Notes: generated by a model from the sequence alone, not told the origin. Shown: positions 31,725 to 40,723, counted from the stretch's first letter. The stretch is 64,000 nt of DNA from WHSW01 sp963821345 (GCA_963821345.1 CAWGDM010000003.1:434001-498000), one strand, 5' to 3'. A program made the numbers and translations.

Positions 31725-33674
31725 TCAGGCCGCGGTCGCCTCGACCCAGCTGCCGTAGAGCTCCGCGTAGCGGCCGCCCGCGGTGATCAGCTCGTCGTGG
31801 CTGCCTGACTCGACGATCCGGCCGTGCTCGAGGACCACGATCCGGCCGGCGCGGCGGATCGTCGACAGCCGGTGGGCGATCACGATCGCGGTCCGATTGG
31901 CGAGCAGCCGCTCGAGCCCGTGCTCGATCACCCGCTCGGTGCGAACGTCGATGTTCGAGGTCGCCTCGTCGAGGATCAGGATCCGTGGCTCGGCCAGCAG
32001 CGCCCGCGCGAAGGCGACCAGCTGGCGCTGGCCGGCCGACAGGTGCGCGCCGCGCTCGCCGACGGCGGTCTCGAACCCGTCCGCCAGCCGCTCGATGAAC
32101 TCGAGCGCGCCGACGGCGCGGGCGGCGGCGCGGATGTCGTCGTCGGACGCGTCGGGGCGCCCGAAGGCGATGTTGTCGCGCACCGAGCCCGAGAACATGA
32201 AGCTCTCCTGCGGCACGATCCCGAGCTGGCCCCGCAGGCTGGAAGATCGAAGCTCGCGCAGGTCGTGGCCGTCGACCGCCACGCGCCCGCGCTGCGGGTC
32301 GTAGAAGCGCGCGACCAGCTTCGCCAGCGTCGACTTGCCGGCGCCCGTCTCGCCGACCAGGGCGACGGTCTGGCCGGCCGGCACGTGGAGGTCGATGCCC
32401 TCGAGGGCCCAGATCGACTCGTCGTCCATCTCCTCGGCGCTCGCGTCGCCGCCGCCGGCATAGGAGAACCAGACGCCGTCGAGCTCGATCTCGCCGCGCA
32501 ACGTCCCCGGGTCGAGCGCCTCGGGCGCGTCGACCATGTCGGGCTCGGTGTCGAGCAGGTCGAAGATCTTGTCGAGCGCCGCCATCCCCTGCTGGTAGGT
32601 CGTGTACAGCTGCGAGATCTGCTGGATCGGGTCGAAGAACTGCGACAGGTAGCCGATGAACGCGACCACGACGCCGATCGCGATCTGGCCGTCGATCGCC
32701 TGATAGCCGCCGTAGAGGACGATCGCCGCCGTCCCGATCGCCGACAGCAGCTCGACCGCGGGGAAGTAGGAGGCGTTCAGGTAGACCGTCCGCAGGTTGA
32801 CCTGGCGGTTGGCCTCGTTGAGCTCGGTCATCCGGCTGACGTGGCGGTCCTCGCGCCCGAACGTCCGCACCACCCTGATCCCCGAGAGGGTCTCCTGCAG
32901 GTAGGCGGTGATGTCGGCGATCTTCTCGCGCGTCATCCGGTAGGCGCCCGCCGATGTGATCCGGAAGATCAGGCTGGCGATCAGCAGGAGCGGGAAGGTG
33001 ATGAACGTGACCAGCGCCAGCTGGACGTCCAGCGCCAGCAGAATCGCAACCACCCCGACCAGGGTCAGGGTGCTCGAGAACAGGGTGATGACGCCGTCGG
33101 TGACCAGGGTGTCGAGCGCCTGCACGTCGTTGGTCATCCGCGAGATCAGCACCCCCGGCTTGCGTCTGGTGAAGAACCCGATCGACATCTTCTGGACGTG
33201 CACGTAGATCCGTTCGCGCAGATCCTGCAGCGCTCGCTGGCCGACCCAGCCGACCAGGTACGTCTGCGCGTACGAGGCGGCCCAGTAGAGCGCCACCGAG
33301 GCGATGAAGACACCCACGATCACGGTCAGCACGGACTCGTCGCCCGCCTGGATGCCGTCGTCGATCGCCCGCCCGGCCAGATACGGCGGCGCCAAAGCGG
33401 CCGCGGTCGCGACCAGCAGCGCCAGGGTCATCAGGATCACCTGCAGCCGGTAGGGGCGCAGCAGCGAGACCAGCCAGCGCACCTTGCGCGCCCGCTCGTC
33501 CTCGCCGCGAAGCAGGCGCCAGATGTCGCGCAGCATCAACACGGTGCCCGCCAGGCGTCCCGGCTGGTTGGCCTGGTCCTCGGTCTCGGCGGCGAGGTCG
33601 GAGTTCTCGGTCTCGGGATCGGTCTCGGTGACCGAGTCGGTCCCTCGTTCGTCGTCCGCGGCTCTCCGGGTCAT
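31725..33674 (-). CDS. ABC exporter half-transporter, catalytic partner (LSAGQ)
   Basis: 649 residues: ~70-residue acidic N-terminal extension, six membrane helices, then a nucleotide-binding domain. Walker A GETGAGKST, Q-loop IVPQESFMFSG, signature LSAGQRQLVAFARAL (Gly to Ala), Walker B LILDEATSNID with catalytic Glu, H-loop IAHRLSTI. Its start overlaps the upstream ABC gene stop by ATGA. The pair forms a heterodimeric exporter of the LmrCD/BmrCD/TM287-288 type. Substrate unknown. Confidence 0.93.
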   Translation of the reverse strand: MTRRAADDERGTDSVTETDPETENSDLAAETEDQANQPGRLAGTVLMLRDIWRLLRGEDERARKVRWLVSLLRPYRLQVILMTLALLVATAAALAPPYLAGRAIDDGIQAGDESVLTVIVGVFIASVALYWAASYAQTYLVGWVGQRALQDLRERIYVHVQKMSIGFFTRRKPGVLISRMTNDVQALDTLVTDGVITLFSSTLTLVGVVAILLALDVQLALVTFITFPLLLIASLIFRITSAGAYRMTREKIADITAYLQETLSGIRVVRTFGREDRHVSRMTELNEANRQVNLRTVYLNASYFPAVELLSAIGTAAIVLYGGYQAIDGQIAIGVVVAFIGYLSQFFDPIQQISQLYTTYQQGMAALDKIFDLLDTEPDMVDAPEALDPGTLRGEIELDGVWFSYAGGGDASAEEMDDESIWALEGIDLHVPAGQTVALVGETGAGKSTLAKLVARFYDPQRGRVAVDGHDLRELRSSSLRGQLGIVPQESFMFSGSVRDNIAFGRPDASDDDIRAAARAVGALEFIERLADGFETAVGERGAHLSAGQRQLVAFARALLAEPRILILDEATSNIDVRTERVIEHGLERLLANRTAIVIAHRLSTIRRAGRIVVLEHGRIVESGSHDELITAGGRYAELYGSWVEATAA

Positions 33675-35440
33675 AGGCGCGCCAGTTCCTCGCGCTGTTC
33701 GAGGTCGCGCTGCAGGAAGAGCACGTCCTCGCATCCGAACTCGGCGATCTCGGCGTACAGAGGGCACCGCTCGAGCAGCTCCTCGTGGCTGCCGCGGTCG
33801 ACGATCCGCCCGGCCTCCATGACCACGATCTCGTCGGCGAGCGAGATCGTCGACAGCCGGTGCGCGACGACGAAGGTCGTCCGCCCCGCCATCGCCTCGC
33901 GCAGGCCCTCCTTGATCAGCTCCTCGGTGGTCGCGTCGACCGACGAGGTCGCGTCGTCGAGGATCAGGATCCGGGGCTCGACGATCAGCGCCCGCGCGAT
34001 CGCAAGCCGCTGGCGCTGGCCGCCGGAGAGCGTCAGCCCGCGCTCGCCCACCATGGTCTCATAGCGGTCCGGCAGGGATTCAATGAACCCGTGCGCCTGC
34101 GCCCTCCGCGCGGCGAGCTCGATCTGCTCGGGGGTCGCGTCGGGGCGCGCGTAGGCGATGTTCTCGGCGACCGTGGCCGAGAACAGGAACGGGTCGTCGG
34201 CGACGAAGGCGATCTGGCGGCGCAGCGACGAGACGTCGACCGTGCGCAGGTCGGCTCCGTCGACCCGCACGGCGCCATCGGTCGGGTCGTAGAGGCGCGC
34301 GATCAGCGCCACCAGGCTGGTCTTGCCCGATCCGGTCGGCCCGACCAGGGCGATCGTGCGGCCGGCCTCGACCTCGAGGTCGATCCCCTCCAGCGACGGA
34401 GCCGCGCCGTCGTAGCGCAACCCGACCCCGTCGAACTCCACCGCGCCCGGCCCCGGCGGCAGCGGCGGCGCCTCGGGCGGGCTGACGATGCGCGGTTCGC
34501 GGTCGAGGATCTCGAACAGGCGGTTACCCGACGCGACCGCGCGCTGCGACATCCCGAGCGCCATCCCGAGCATCCGCATCGGGCCCATCAGCATGATCAG
34601 GTAGGTGTAGAAGGCGGTGAACGCGCCGAGCGACATGTCGCCCTCGATCACCTCGCGGCCACCGACCCAGAGCACCACCGCGAGCCCGAGGCTGGGGAGG
34701 AAGCCGAGCATCGGCGAGTAGAAGGCCCGCAGCCGGGTCGAGTAGACGTTCTGGTCGAAGACCCGGGTCACCTGGCGGCGGAAGCGCGTCAGCATGTGCT
34801 CCTCGCGGGCAAATGCCTTCACGATCCGGATCCCCGAGACGCTCTCCTCGGCCTCGGCGGTCAGCTCGGCGATCCGCTGCTGGATCTCCTGCACCGCCGG
34901 GCGCGAGAGGCGGCTGAAGCGGGCCGCGGCGTAGATCACGAACGGGACCGGGATCAGCGAGAGCGCCGCCAGCGGCGGGTTGAGCGCGAACATGACGATG
35001 CTGGCGAGGACGATCGTCAACGCGCTCTGGGTGATGAAGATCAGCCCGTAGCCGAGGAAGAAGCGGATCGCCGACAGGTCGACGGTCGCGCGCGACATCA
35101 GCTGGCCCGTCTGCTGGCCGTCGAAGAAGCCGAGCTCGAGCTCCTGAAGGTGCTGGTAGACGCCCTCGCGGAGGTCGAACTCGACCGCGAGCGAGACCTT
35201 GCCGGCGATCAGCCGCCGGACCACGGTCAGCCCGAGCCGCAGGACCCCGGCGCCGACGAGCGCCAGCGCCAGGGGCAGCAGGGCGTCGCGGTCGTGGTCG
35301 TTGATCGCGTTAACCGCGGCGCCGATCACCAGCGGGATCGCGATCGTCATCACCATCGCCCCCCAGGCGAAGACCAGCGACCAGATCACGGTGCGGCGAT
35401 AGGGGCGCAGAAAGCCGAGCAATCGCCGAAAGGTGGGCAT
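33671..35440 (-). CDS. ABC exporter half-transporter, degenerate-site partner (LDDATSS)
   Basis: 589 residues from ATG 35440. Six membrane helices (FRRLLGFLRPYRRTVIWSLV, MVMTIAIPLVIGAAVNAI) and an NBD with Walker A GPTGSGKTSL, signature LSGGQRQRLAIARAL and Walker B LILDDATSSVD, in which the catalytic Glu is Asp. This is the signature of the degenerate partner in heterodimeric ABC exporters, complementing the LSAGQ partner downstream. TATAGT lies seven bases before the start. Confidence 0.93.
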   Translation of the reverse strand: MPTFRRLLGFLRPYRRTVIWSLVFAWGAMVMTIAIPLVIGAAVNAINDHDRDALLPLALALVGAGVLRLGLTVVRRLIAGKVSLAVEFDLREGVYQHLQELELGFFDGQQTGQLMSRATVDLSAIRFFLGYGLIFITQSALTIVLASIVMFALNPPLAALSLIPVPFVIYAAARFSRLSRPAVQEIQQRIAELTAEAEESVSGIRIVKAFAREEHMLTRFRRQVTRVFDQNVYSTRLRAFYSPMLGFLPSLGLAVVLWVGGREVIEGDMSLGAFTAFYTYLIMLMGPMRMLGMALGMSQRAVASGNRLFEILDREPRIVSPPEAPPLPPGPGAVEFDGVGLRYDGAAPSLEGIDLEVEAGRTIALVGPTGSGKTSLVALIARLYDPTDGAVRVDGADLRTVDVSSLRRQIAFVADDPFLFSATVAENIAYARPDATPEQIELAARRAQAHGFIESLPDRYETMVGERGLTLSGGQRQRLAIARALIVEPRILILDDATSSVDATTEELIKEGLREAMAGRTTFVVAHRLSTISLADEIVVMEAGRIVDRGSHEELLERCPLYAEIAEFGCEDVLFLQRDLEQREELARL

Positions 35441-35447
35441 CCCGATC

Positions 35448-35453
35448 ACTATA
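35448..35453 (-). promoter_or_regulatory. -10-like hexamer TATAGT, 7 nt before ATG 35440
   Basis: Near-consensus -10 on the minus strand, flanked by TCACT/AGTGA half-sites (35446-35450 and 35457-35461) that could be a weak operator. Suggests leaderless mRNA for the ABC pair. Confidence 0.55.
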
Positions 35454-35488
35454 CAAAGTGAAGTAACGGGTGGCGCCATACTGACTCG

Positions 35489-35674
35489 ATGGCGTCACCG
35501 CCGGCAGGACTGTGCGATTCGTGCGTGCACCAGCGCGTGGTCCGCAACACCCGGGGCTCCAGCTTCTCGCTCTGCGAGCGGTCTCGCGCCGACCCGACAT
35601 ATCCGCGCTACCCGCGGCTTCCGGTCAGCGAGTGCCGCGGCTGGGAGCGGCGCGCCGGGCGGGCGCCGCGATGA
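35489..35674 (+). CDS. Small Cys-rich protein (possible zinc finger)
   Basis: 61 residues with an early CDSC pair and later single cysteines (SLCERS, SECRGW), a four-Cys layout that could bind zinc. It also has the patterned stretch HQRVVRNTRGSSFSLCERS and PRYPRLPV. No named family. ATG 35489 is six bases after CATACT; ATGA overlap couples it to the Kelch gene. Divergent from the ABC pair by 48 bases. Confidence 0.65.
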   Translation: MASPPAGLCDSCVHQRVVRNTRGSSFSLCERSRADPTYPRYPRLPVSECRGWERRAGRAPR

Positions 35675-36666
35675 CTTCGCTCGGTGCCCGGATCGCGCTG
35701 GCCGCCGCGGTCGCGCTTGCCGCCGCCTCGGCGGTCGTCTACGCGGCGAGCCGCGACCAGGGCGCCGGGCAGTCGCGACAGAGCCAGGGCTCCTGGGCGG
35801 CGCTGTCGCCGAGCCCGCTGCAGCGGACCGAGGTCGGCGCCGCCCGGGTCGGCGATCGGATCTACGTCGTCGGCGGCTACATCTCGACCGGCGGCACCAC
35901 CTCGCGCATGGTCCGCTACGACATCTCGTCCGATCGCTGGGCGGAGGTGGCGCCGATGCCGATCGGCGTCAACCACCCGGGGATCACCGCGCTCGACGGC
36001 TTCATCTATGTGCTCGGCGGCAACCTCGGCAGCGACCAGAAGTCGAGCCGGCTGTACCGCTACGACCCGGCCGGCGACCGCTGGAAGCGCCTGCCCGACG
36101 CGCCGACGGCCCGCGCGGCGCTCGCCCTTGGCGGGATCGGCCATCGCCTCTACGCCGCCGGTGGCTACACGGCCAGCGACGACACGCTGCAACGGCTGGA
36201 GATCTACGACCTGCGCCGACACCGGTGGACCGCCGGGCCGAAGATGCCGACCGGGCGCAACCACGTCGGCGCCGCGGTCTACCGGGGCGACCTGGTGGTC
36301 ACCGGCGGCCGTCCGGGCCCGGTCCACGGCGGGATGACGACGGTCGAGCGCTACGACCCCGACCGCCGCCGCTGGAGCTCGATGGCCGACCTGGAGACGG
36401 CGCGCAGCGGGCATGCGACCGTCAACGCGGGCGGGCGCCTGGTCGCCTTCGGCGGCGAGGAGCTGGGCGGCGGGACGACGATCGAGCAGGTCGAGCTGTA
36501 CGACCCAAGCGCCAATCGCTGGGTGCCGCTGCCGCAGATGATCACCCCGCGCCACGGGGTCGGCGGGGCCGGCAAGGGGGATCGGGTCTACGCGCTCGAG
36601 GGCGGCCCGCAGCCGGGGCTCGCCTTCTCCTCTGCGCTCGAGTACCTCGACCTGCCCGCGGACTGA
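35671..36666 (+). CDS. Exported Kelch-repeat beta-propeller protein
   Basis: 331 residues. N-terminal membrane/signal segment (ARIALAAAVALAAASAVVYA), then about six Kelch blades with the YVVGGY/YDxxxxRW pattern (IYVVGGYIS, VRYDISSDRWAEV, IYVLGGNLG, YRYDPAGDRWKRL, LYAAGGYTA, ERYDPDRRRWSSM, VAFGGEELG, ELYDPSANRWVPL). Likely a surface binding propeller; no enzyme motif. Starts by ATGA overlap with the small Cys-rich gene. Confidence 0.9.
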   Translation: MTSLGARIALAAAVALAAASAVVYAASRDQGAGQSRQSQGSWAALSPSPLQRTEVGAARVGDRIYVVGGYISTGGTTSRMVRYDISSDRWAEVAPMPIGVNHPGITALDGFIYVLGGNLGSDQKSSRLYRYDPAGDRWKRLPDAPTARAALALGGIGHRLYAAGGYTASDDTLQRLEIYDLRRHRWTAGPKMPTGRNHVGAAVYRGDLVVTGGRPGPVHGGMTTVERYDPDRRRWSSMADLETARSGHATVNAGGRLVAFGGEELGGGTTIEQVELYDPSANRWVPLPQMITPRHGVGGAGKGDRVYALEGGPQPGLAFSSALEYLDLPAD

Positions 36667-36676
36667 GCCGGTGGGC

Positions 36677-37285
36677 TCAGCAGTTCGGCAGGCTGCGGGC
36701 CGGCCCCTCGCAGGCGAAGCCGCCCTCGGCCGACTTCGGCGACGCGTACCACTGCTCGACGAACGGGCGGATCACCGAGGTGTCGACCTCGTCGCACTTC
36801 TGCATCGCGCCCCAGGCGCTGAGCGCGAACGGCACGTCGAGGTCGGGGTTCTCGACCACCGCGAGCTGGTAGTAGCCGTCCTGAAAGACCTCGTTGAACG
36901 CCTCCTCGACCTGCTTTTGATCCGTAGCCGAGAGGTCGTTGGTCCAGCCGATCACCGCGCCGTGCTCGAGCAGGTGGACCGCCTCGCCGAGCCGCGGCGG
37001 GTCGGTGTAGAAGCGGCCGGCCTCGAGCGGGGTCGGGTTGTGGTCGCCGCCGGTCGGTGGGTTGGTCGGGTAATCGGCGGCCGAGAGGTCGTCATCGGTG
37101 TGCTGGCCCGAGAGCTCGACGTCGACCTCCTCGATCTCGCCGCAGTCGCCCGCGGCCGCGGCCGCGGGCGTGGTGGTCTGCGACACCGATGACGACGAGG
37201 CCGAGGTGTCGCCGCCGCCGCAGGCGGCGAGCATCAGCGCGCCGGCGACGAACACGATCGAGCCGATGGTGGCAAGCGGGTTCAT
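36677..37285 (-). CDS. DUF3105 lipoprotein
   Basis: 202 residues. Lipoprotein signal IGSIVFVAGALMLAAC with lipobox LAAC, a Ser/Thr/Ala linker, then DUF3105: HTDDDLSAADYPTNPPTGGDHNP, GRFYTDPP, VHLLEHGAVIGW. The family is common in actinobacteria and of unknown function. Two cysteines near the C-terminus. ATG 37285 preferred over 37297. Converges on the Kelch gene. Confidence 0.85.
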   Translation of the reverse strand: MNPLATIGSIVFVAGALMLAACGGGDTSASSSSVSQTTTPAAAAAGDCGEIEEVDVELSGQHTDDDLSAADYPTNPPTGGDHNPTPLEAGRFYTDPPRLGEAVHLLEHGAVIGWTNDLSATDQKQVEEAFNEVFQDGYYQLAVVENPDLDVPFALSAWGAMQKCDEVDTSVIRPFVEQWYASPKSAEGGFACEGPARSLPNC

Positions 37286-37306
37286 CGAGGGCGGCAAGCT
37301 ACAGGC

Positions 37307-38164
37307 TCAGGCCGTGACCGGCGGCGGGGCGCTACGCAGGGCGCCGGCGCTGGCGATCACGACGAGCACGATCGCCAGGACCTCGCTCGCCGCCAGGTCC
37401 TGGCCCAGGCCGACGAAGCCAACCGTCGCCGCGACCGCCGGCTCGAGGCTCATCAGCACGCCGAAGGTGCCCTGGGGCACCCGCCGCAGCGCCTCGAGCT
37501 CGAGCGAGTAGGGGATCGCCGAGCTCAGCATCGCGACCCCGAACCCGGCCACCAGCACCGCCGGGTCGAGCAGCTCGTCGCCGCCGGCGATGATCCCGGG
37601 CGGCAGCAGCAGGACCGCGGCGACGATCATCGACAGCGCCAGGCCGCGACCGCCGGCGAAGGCGCGGCCGATCCGGGTCGCGAGCACGATGTAGGCGGCC
37701 CAAAAGCCGCCGGCGAGCAGCGCCAGGCCGACGCCGAGCAGGTCGAGCCCGTCGCCGAGGCCGGGCGCCAGGAGCACGATCCCGACCGCGGCCAGCAGCG
37801 CCCAGACCAGGTCGCCACGCCGCCGGGTCGACGCGAAGGCGACCCCGAGCGGGCCGACGAACTCGAGCGTCACCGCGATCCCCAGGGGGATCCGGTCCAG
37901 CGAGGCGTAGAAGGCCGTGTTCATACCGGCGAACACGATCCCGAACAGGATCAGGTCGCGGGCGTGGGCGCCTCGCAATTCCGCCAGCGCCGGCCGCCAG
38001 ATCGCCGCCAGGACCAGCGCCGCGAAGGCCAGTCGCAGCATCACCGCCCCGACCGGGCCGACCTCGTCGAAGAGTTCGGTCGCCACCGCCGCTCCGATCT
38101 GCACGGAGACGATCCCGCCGAGGACCAGCGAGATCGATGTCGTGCGTCCGCCGGCGCCGCTCAC
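37307..38164 (-). CDS. EamA/RhtA-type exporter
   Basis: 285 residues, ten predicted helices in two EamA repeats (ISLVLGGIVSVQIGAAVATE, FAGMNTAFYASLDRIPLGIA, LLGVGLALLAGGFWAAYIVL, LMSLEPAVAATVGFVGLGQ). Closest in feel to RhtA, which exports threonine and homoserine, but the substrate cannot be fixed. GTG 38164 is seven bases after TACCGT, in a 20-base gap shared with the CAP gene. Lies just upstream of the DUF3105 gene. Confidence 0.9.
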   Translation of the reverse strand: MSGAGGRTTSISLVLGGIVSVQIGAAVATELFDEVGPVGAVMLRLAFAALVLAAIWRPALAELRGAHARDLILFGIVFAGMNTAFYASLDRIPLGIAVTLEFVGPLGVAFASTRRRGDLVWALLAAVGIVLLAPGLGDGLDLLGVGLALLAGGFWAAYIVLATRIGRAFAGGRGLALSMIVAAVLLLPPGIIAGGDELLDPAVLVAGFGVAMLSSAIPYSLELEALRRVPQGTFGVLMSLEPAVAATVGFVGLGQDLAASEVLAIVLVVIASAGALRSAPPPVTA

Positions 38165-38170
38165 GTTGGG

Positions 38171-38177
38171 TACGGTA
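38171..38177. promoter_or_regulatory. Fully overlapping divergent -10 boxes
   Basis: The heptamer TACGGTA contains TACGGT on the plus strand (8 bases before GTG 38185) and TACCGT on the minus strand (7 bases before GTG 38164). The two promoters share almost the same bases. Confidence 0.55.
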
Positions 38178-38184
38178 CGAGGCG

Positions 38185-38967
38185 GTGTCGCGCGTTGGCA
38201 CAACGCTTCTGGCTGGGGTCGGCGCACTGCTGCTGTGGGGCCCGGTCGCGTCGGCAAGCGCCGACTACTGCGAGGGCGAGGACACGGCGATCACCGCCGA
38301 TAGCGCGATCACCGCCGAGCCGGTCGAACTCTGTCTGGTCAACGTCCATCGATCGGCCAACGGGCTGGGCCCGCTGACCATGGACCCGGCGCTGCGCATC
38401 GCCGCTCGCACGCACAGCCGCTGGATGGACGACAACAACCGGCTCTGCCACACGCCGACGATCCCGGACCCCGGACCTTGCGACGGCACGCCCGATAGCC
38501 GCGCCGCCGCCGCCGGCTACCCGTTCCCGACCGGCGAGAACATCGCCTGGACCAGCCTCCCGATGTACACACCGCGCGAGATGTTCGAGCTCTGGCACAA
38601 CAGCCCCGGCCACAACATGAACATGCTGTATCCAGAGTACGAGACGGTCGGGATCGGCTTCATCGTCGGCCACCATGGCCTCGTCGGCACCCAGCATTTC
38701 GGGCTCCAGAACAACGGCGCCACCGACACGGCCGTCGATCTGCTGCGCAGGGATCGGTGCCCGGCGGCGCAGTCGGCGGTGGCGGCCGATCAGGCCGCGG
38801 TCGACAAGGCGAAGCGCAAGCTGCACAAGGCGAAGGGCCGCCGGGCGCGCAAGCGCGCGAAGCGCAAGCTGAAGGCGGCGAAGGCCGCGCTCGCATCCGC
38901 GCAGCGATCCGAGCAGGCGCAGTGCCACCTCGGCACTTACGCCGGCAGCTCGCTCAGCCCGCCGTGA
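38185..38967 (+). CDS. Secreted CAP/SCP-domain protein
   Basis: 260 residues. Signal peptide GTTLLAGVGALLLWGPVASA. CAP domain: CLVNVHRSANGLGPL, AARTHSRWMDDNN, GENIAWTS, MFELWHNSPGHNMNML, VGIGFIVG. The conserved CAP histidines (HS..M and SPGHNMNM) are present. The ~60 C-terminal residues are a Lys/Arg/Ala helix (KRKLHKAKGRRARKRAKRKL) that may bind the wall or acidic polymers. Its 3' end overlaps the copper operon by 14 bases. Confidence 0.92.
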   Translation: MSRVGTTLLAGVGALLLWGPVASASADYCEGEDTAITADSAITAEPVELCLVNVHRSANGLGPLTMDPALRIAARTHSRWMDDNNRLCHTPTIPDPGPCDGTPDSRAAAAGYPFPTGENIAWTSLPMYTPREMFELWHNSPGHNMNMLYPEYETVGIGFIVGHHGLVGTQHFGLQNNGATDTAVDLLRRDRCPAAQSAVAADQAAVDKAKRKLHKAKGRRARKRAKRKLKAAKAALASAQRSEQAQCHLGTYAGSSLSPP

Positions 38968-39691
38968 TTTTGAAGTTGAGCTTGCGCGGCTCGCTCACCA
39001 GCCCATTGCTGTCGGTGCCCCGCAACTCGGCGACGTAGCGGCCCGGCTGGGCGCGGAAGTGATCGCCGCGGCCGCCGAAGCGGACCTCGTTGAGGCCGAT
39101 GTAGGCCTTCCACTTCGCCCAGCCGGCGAAGTGGCGCGTGCCGCCGGCGTCGATCTTGTAGTAGTCGGCGTCGATCTTGCCGCGGTCGTCGAAGGCGAAC
39201 TGAAGCTGGCCGCCGCGGCCACGGATCGGGTTCTTCGTCAGCTGGATCTGGCGCATCCTCGGCGGCTGGAGGTCGACCTCGCTCTTCGGCACCGGATCCT
39301 GCTCGGAGGCCGGATCGCCGGGCGTGTTGGAAACGGTGATCGTGCCCCGGACCGTGCTGTGCAGCTTGCAGACGAACGAGTAGGTGCCCGGGGCGGCGAA
39401 GTCGACCCGGTAGCTGTCGCCGATGTCGTGGTGGGGGAGGCTGATGCCCGTGTCGGAGTCGAGGCCGAGCGTGTTCGGCGAGTCGCCGGTGACCGAGTGC
39501 ATCGTGTCGGGGCCGACCCAGTACCAGGTCACGTGCTCGCCGAGGTCGAGGTGGATGTCCTTGTCGGACCACTGGTAGTTGGAGATCGAGATCCGCCGGT
39601 TCGACGCCTCGGCCGCCGGGGCGAGCGCCACCGCGATCACGGTCAGCGACGCGACGACCGCGGCGAGCCGGATCAGTTGACGAGGTACCAA
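38954..39691 (-). CDS. Secreted cupredoxin with extra C-terminal domain (copper operon, gene 4)
   Basis: About 245 residues. Signal segment VVASLTVIAVALAPAAEA, then a plastocyanin-like domain with His ligand DTMHSVTGDSP and the CKLHSTVRGTITV end (Cys and His ligands; the usual Met is not obvious). A second ~115-residue beta domain follows (GRGGQLQFAFDDRGKID, YYKIDAGGTRHFAGWAKW, PGRYVAELRGTDSNGLVS). TTG 39691 is chosen (AGGGG upstream, 19-base overlap with the oxidase gene), with moderate certainty. Confidence 0.82.
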   Translation of the reverse strand: MVPRQLIRLAAVVASLTVIAVALAPAAEASNRRISISNYQWSDKDIHLDLGEHVTWYWVGPDTMHSVTGDSPNTLGLDSDTGISLPHHDIGDSYRVDFAAPGTYSFVCKLHSTVRGTITVSNTPGDPASEQDPVPKSEVDLQPPRMRQIQLTKNPIRGRGGQLQFAFDDRGKIDADYYKIDAGGTRHFAGWAKWKAYIGLNEVRFGGRGDHFRAQPGRYVAELRGTDSNGLVSEPRKLNFKITAG

Positions 39692-40716
39692 CCGTTCATC
39701 CCCTCGTGCAGATGGGAGAACACGTGGCAGTGGTAGAACCAGCGGCCGGGGTTGTCCTCGGTGAAGTTGGCGGTGAACGAGTCGCCCGGCCCGAGCGTCT
39801 TCGTGTCGACGACGGTCCCGTCCGGATCGGTCCAGCGGTGGCCGTGGATGTGGAAGGTGTGGAAGTCGTTGTCGATCGCGTAGACGTTGAAGGCGACCGT
39901 GTCGCCGACGTTCGACTCCAGGGTCGGCGTGTTGCCGGCGTAGGAGCGCCCGTTGATGCAGGCGAAGTTCCGGCTGAACCCGGTCACCGAGGGGTTGAAG
40001 GAGTGGAAGGCGACGTAGAAGTCGCGGGTCGGTCGCGGAGCCCCGGCCGTGCGGATCACCAGCGGCCCGAACAGGCCCTTGTAGACCGGCATCGGGTCCA
40101 TCGGCCCGTGGTCGTGGTAGAGCCAGATGCCCTCGGTGCCCTCGCGCGCCTCCCAGACGTACTGGAAGGTTTGCTTCTTCTGCACGAAGCCCCCGGGATC
40201 GGTGTGGCGGCCCTTGTAGGCGCCGTCCATCTCCACGGTGTAGAAGACCCCGTGGGGGTGGATGGTCACCGGGGCGTCGATCTTGTTGCGGAAGTTGACG
40301 ACGACCGTGTCGCCGGTCTCGGCCTCGATCAGCGGCCCGGGGATCGTCGCCGGCCCGAGCGGCGCCGCGAACCCCGCCGAGTACGGCCGGTATCCGTAGG
40401 CACCGAACTTGGTCGGCCCCTTGACCTTCTTGTCCATCATCGCGTCGCGGCCGCTGGGGACGATGTTCCACTTCACCGGCTCGGCCTGGATCCAGTACTC
40501 GCGCCGGGCGCCGGAACGATCGGCGATCAGCGTCGACTGGGGCGCGGCGCCCGCACGTTCGGCGGCCCGCACCTTGGGCGGAACCGGGATCTCGCTCGCC
40601 AGTTGTTCGACGTCGGCCTTCTGGCCGGCGAAGACCTTCTGGCCGGCGAGCGTGCAGAAGAACGCGCCGCCCGCCCCGACGAAGAGGTCGCGGCGCCCGA
40701 ACGGATCTGGTCCCAC
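39673..40716 (-). CDS. Two-domain multicopper oxidase, Tat-exported (copper operon, gene 3)
   Basis: 347 residues. N-terminal twin-arginine signal FGRRDLFVGAGGAFF. Domain 1 carries HPHGVFY and WLYHDHG (trinuclear site halves) but no type 1 Cys; domain 2 carries HTFHIHGHRW and HCHVFSHLHEGM, which holds the type 1 Cys, His and Met. This is the layout of two-domain laccases or nitrite-reductase-like oxidases, likely trimeric. Substrate unknown (phenol, metal ion or a partner cupredoxin). Starts eight bases after the upstream cupredoxin. Confidence 0.93.
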   Translation of the reverse strand: MGPDPFGRRDLFVGAGGAFFCTLAGQKVFAGQKADVEQLASEIPVPPKVRAAERAGAAPQSTLIADRSGARREYWIQAEPVKWNIVPSGRDAMMDKKVKGPTKFGAYGYRPYSAGFAAPLGPATIPGPLIEAETGDTVVVNFRNKIDAPVTIHPHGVFYTVEMDGAYKGRHTDPGGFVQKKQTFQYVWEAREGTEGIWLYHDHGPMDPMPVYKGLFGPLVIRTAGAPRPTRDFYVAFHSFNPSVTGFSRNFACINGRSYAGNTPTLESNVGDTVAFNVYAIDNDFHTFHIHGHRWTDPDGTVVDTKTLGPGDSFTANFTEDNPGRWFYHCHVFSHLHEGMNGWYLVN

Positions 40717-40723
40717 GGCCGGC

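Noticed and set aside
35446..35461. TCACT/AGTGA inverted repeat as a firm operator
   Set aside because: Arms of only five bases with a six-base gap and no adjacent regulator; mentioned only with the promoter.
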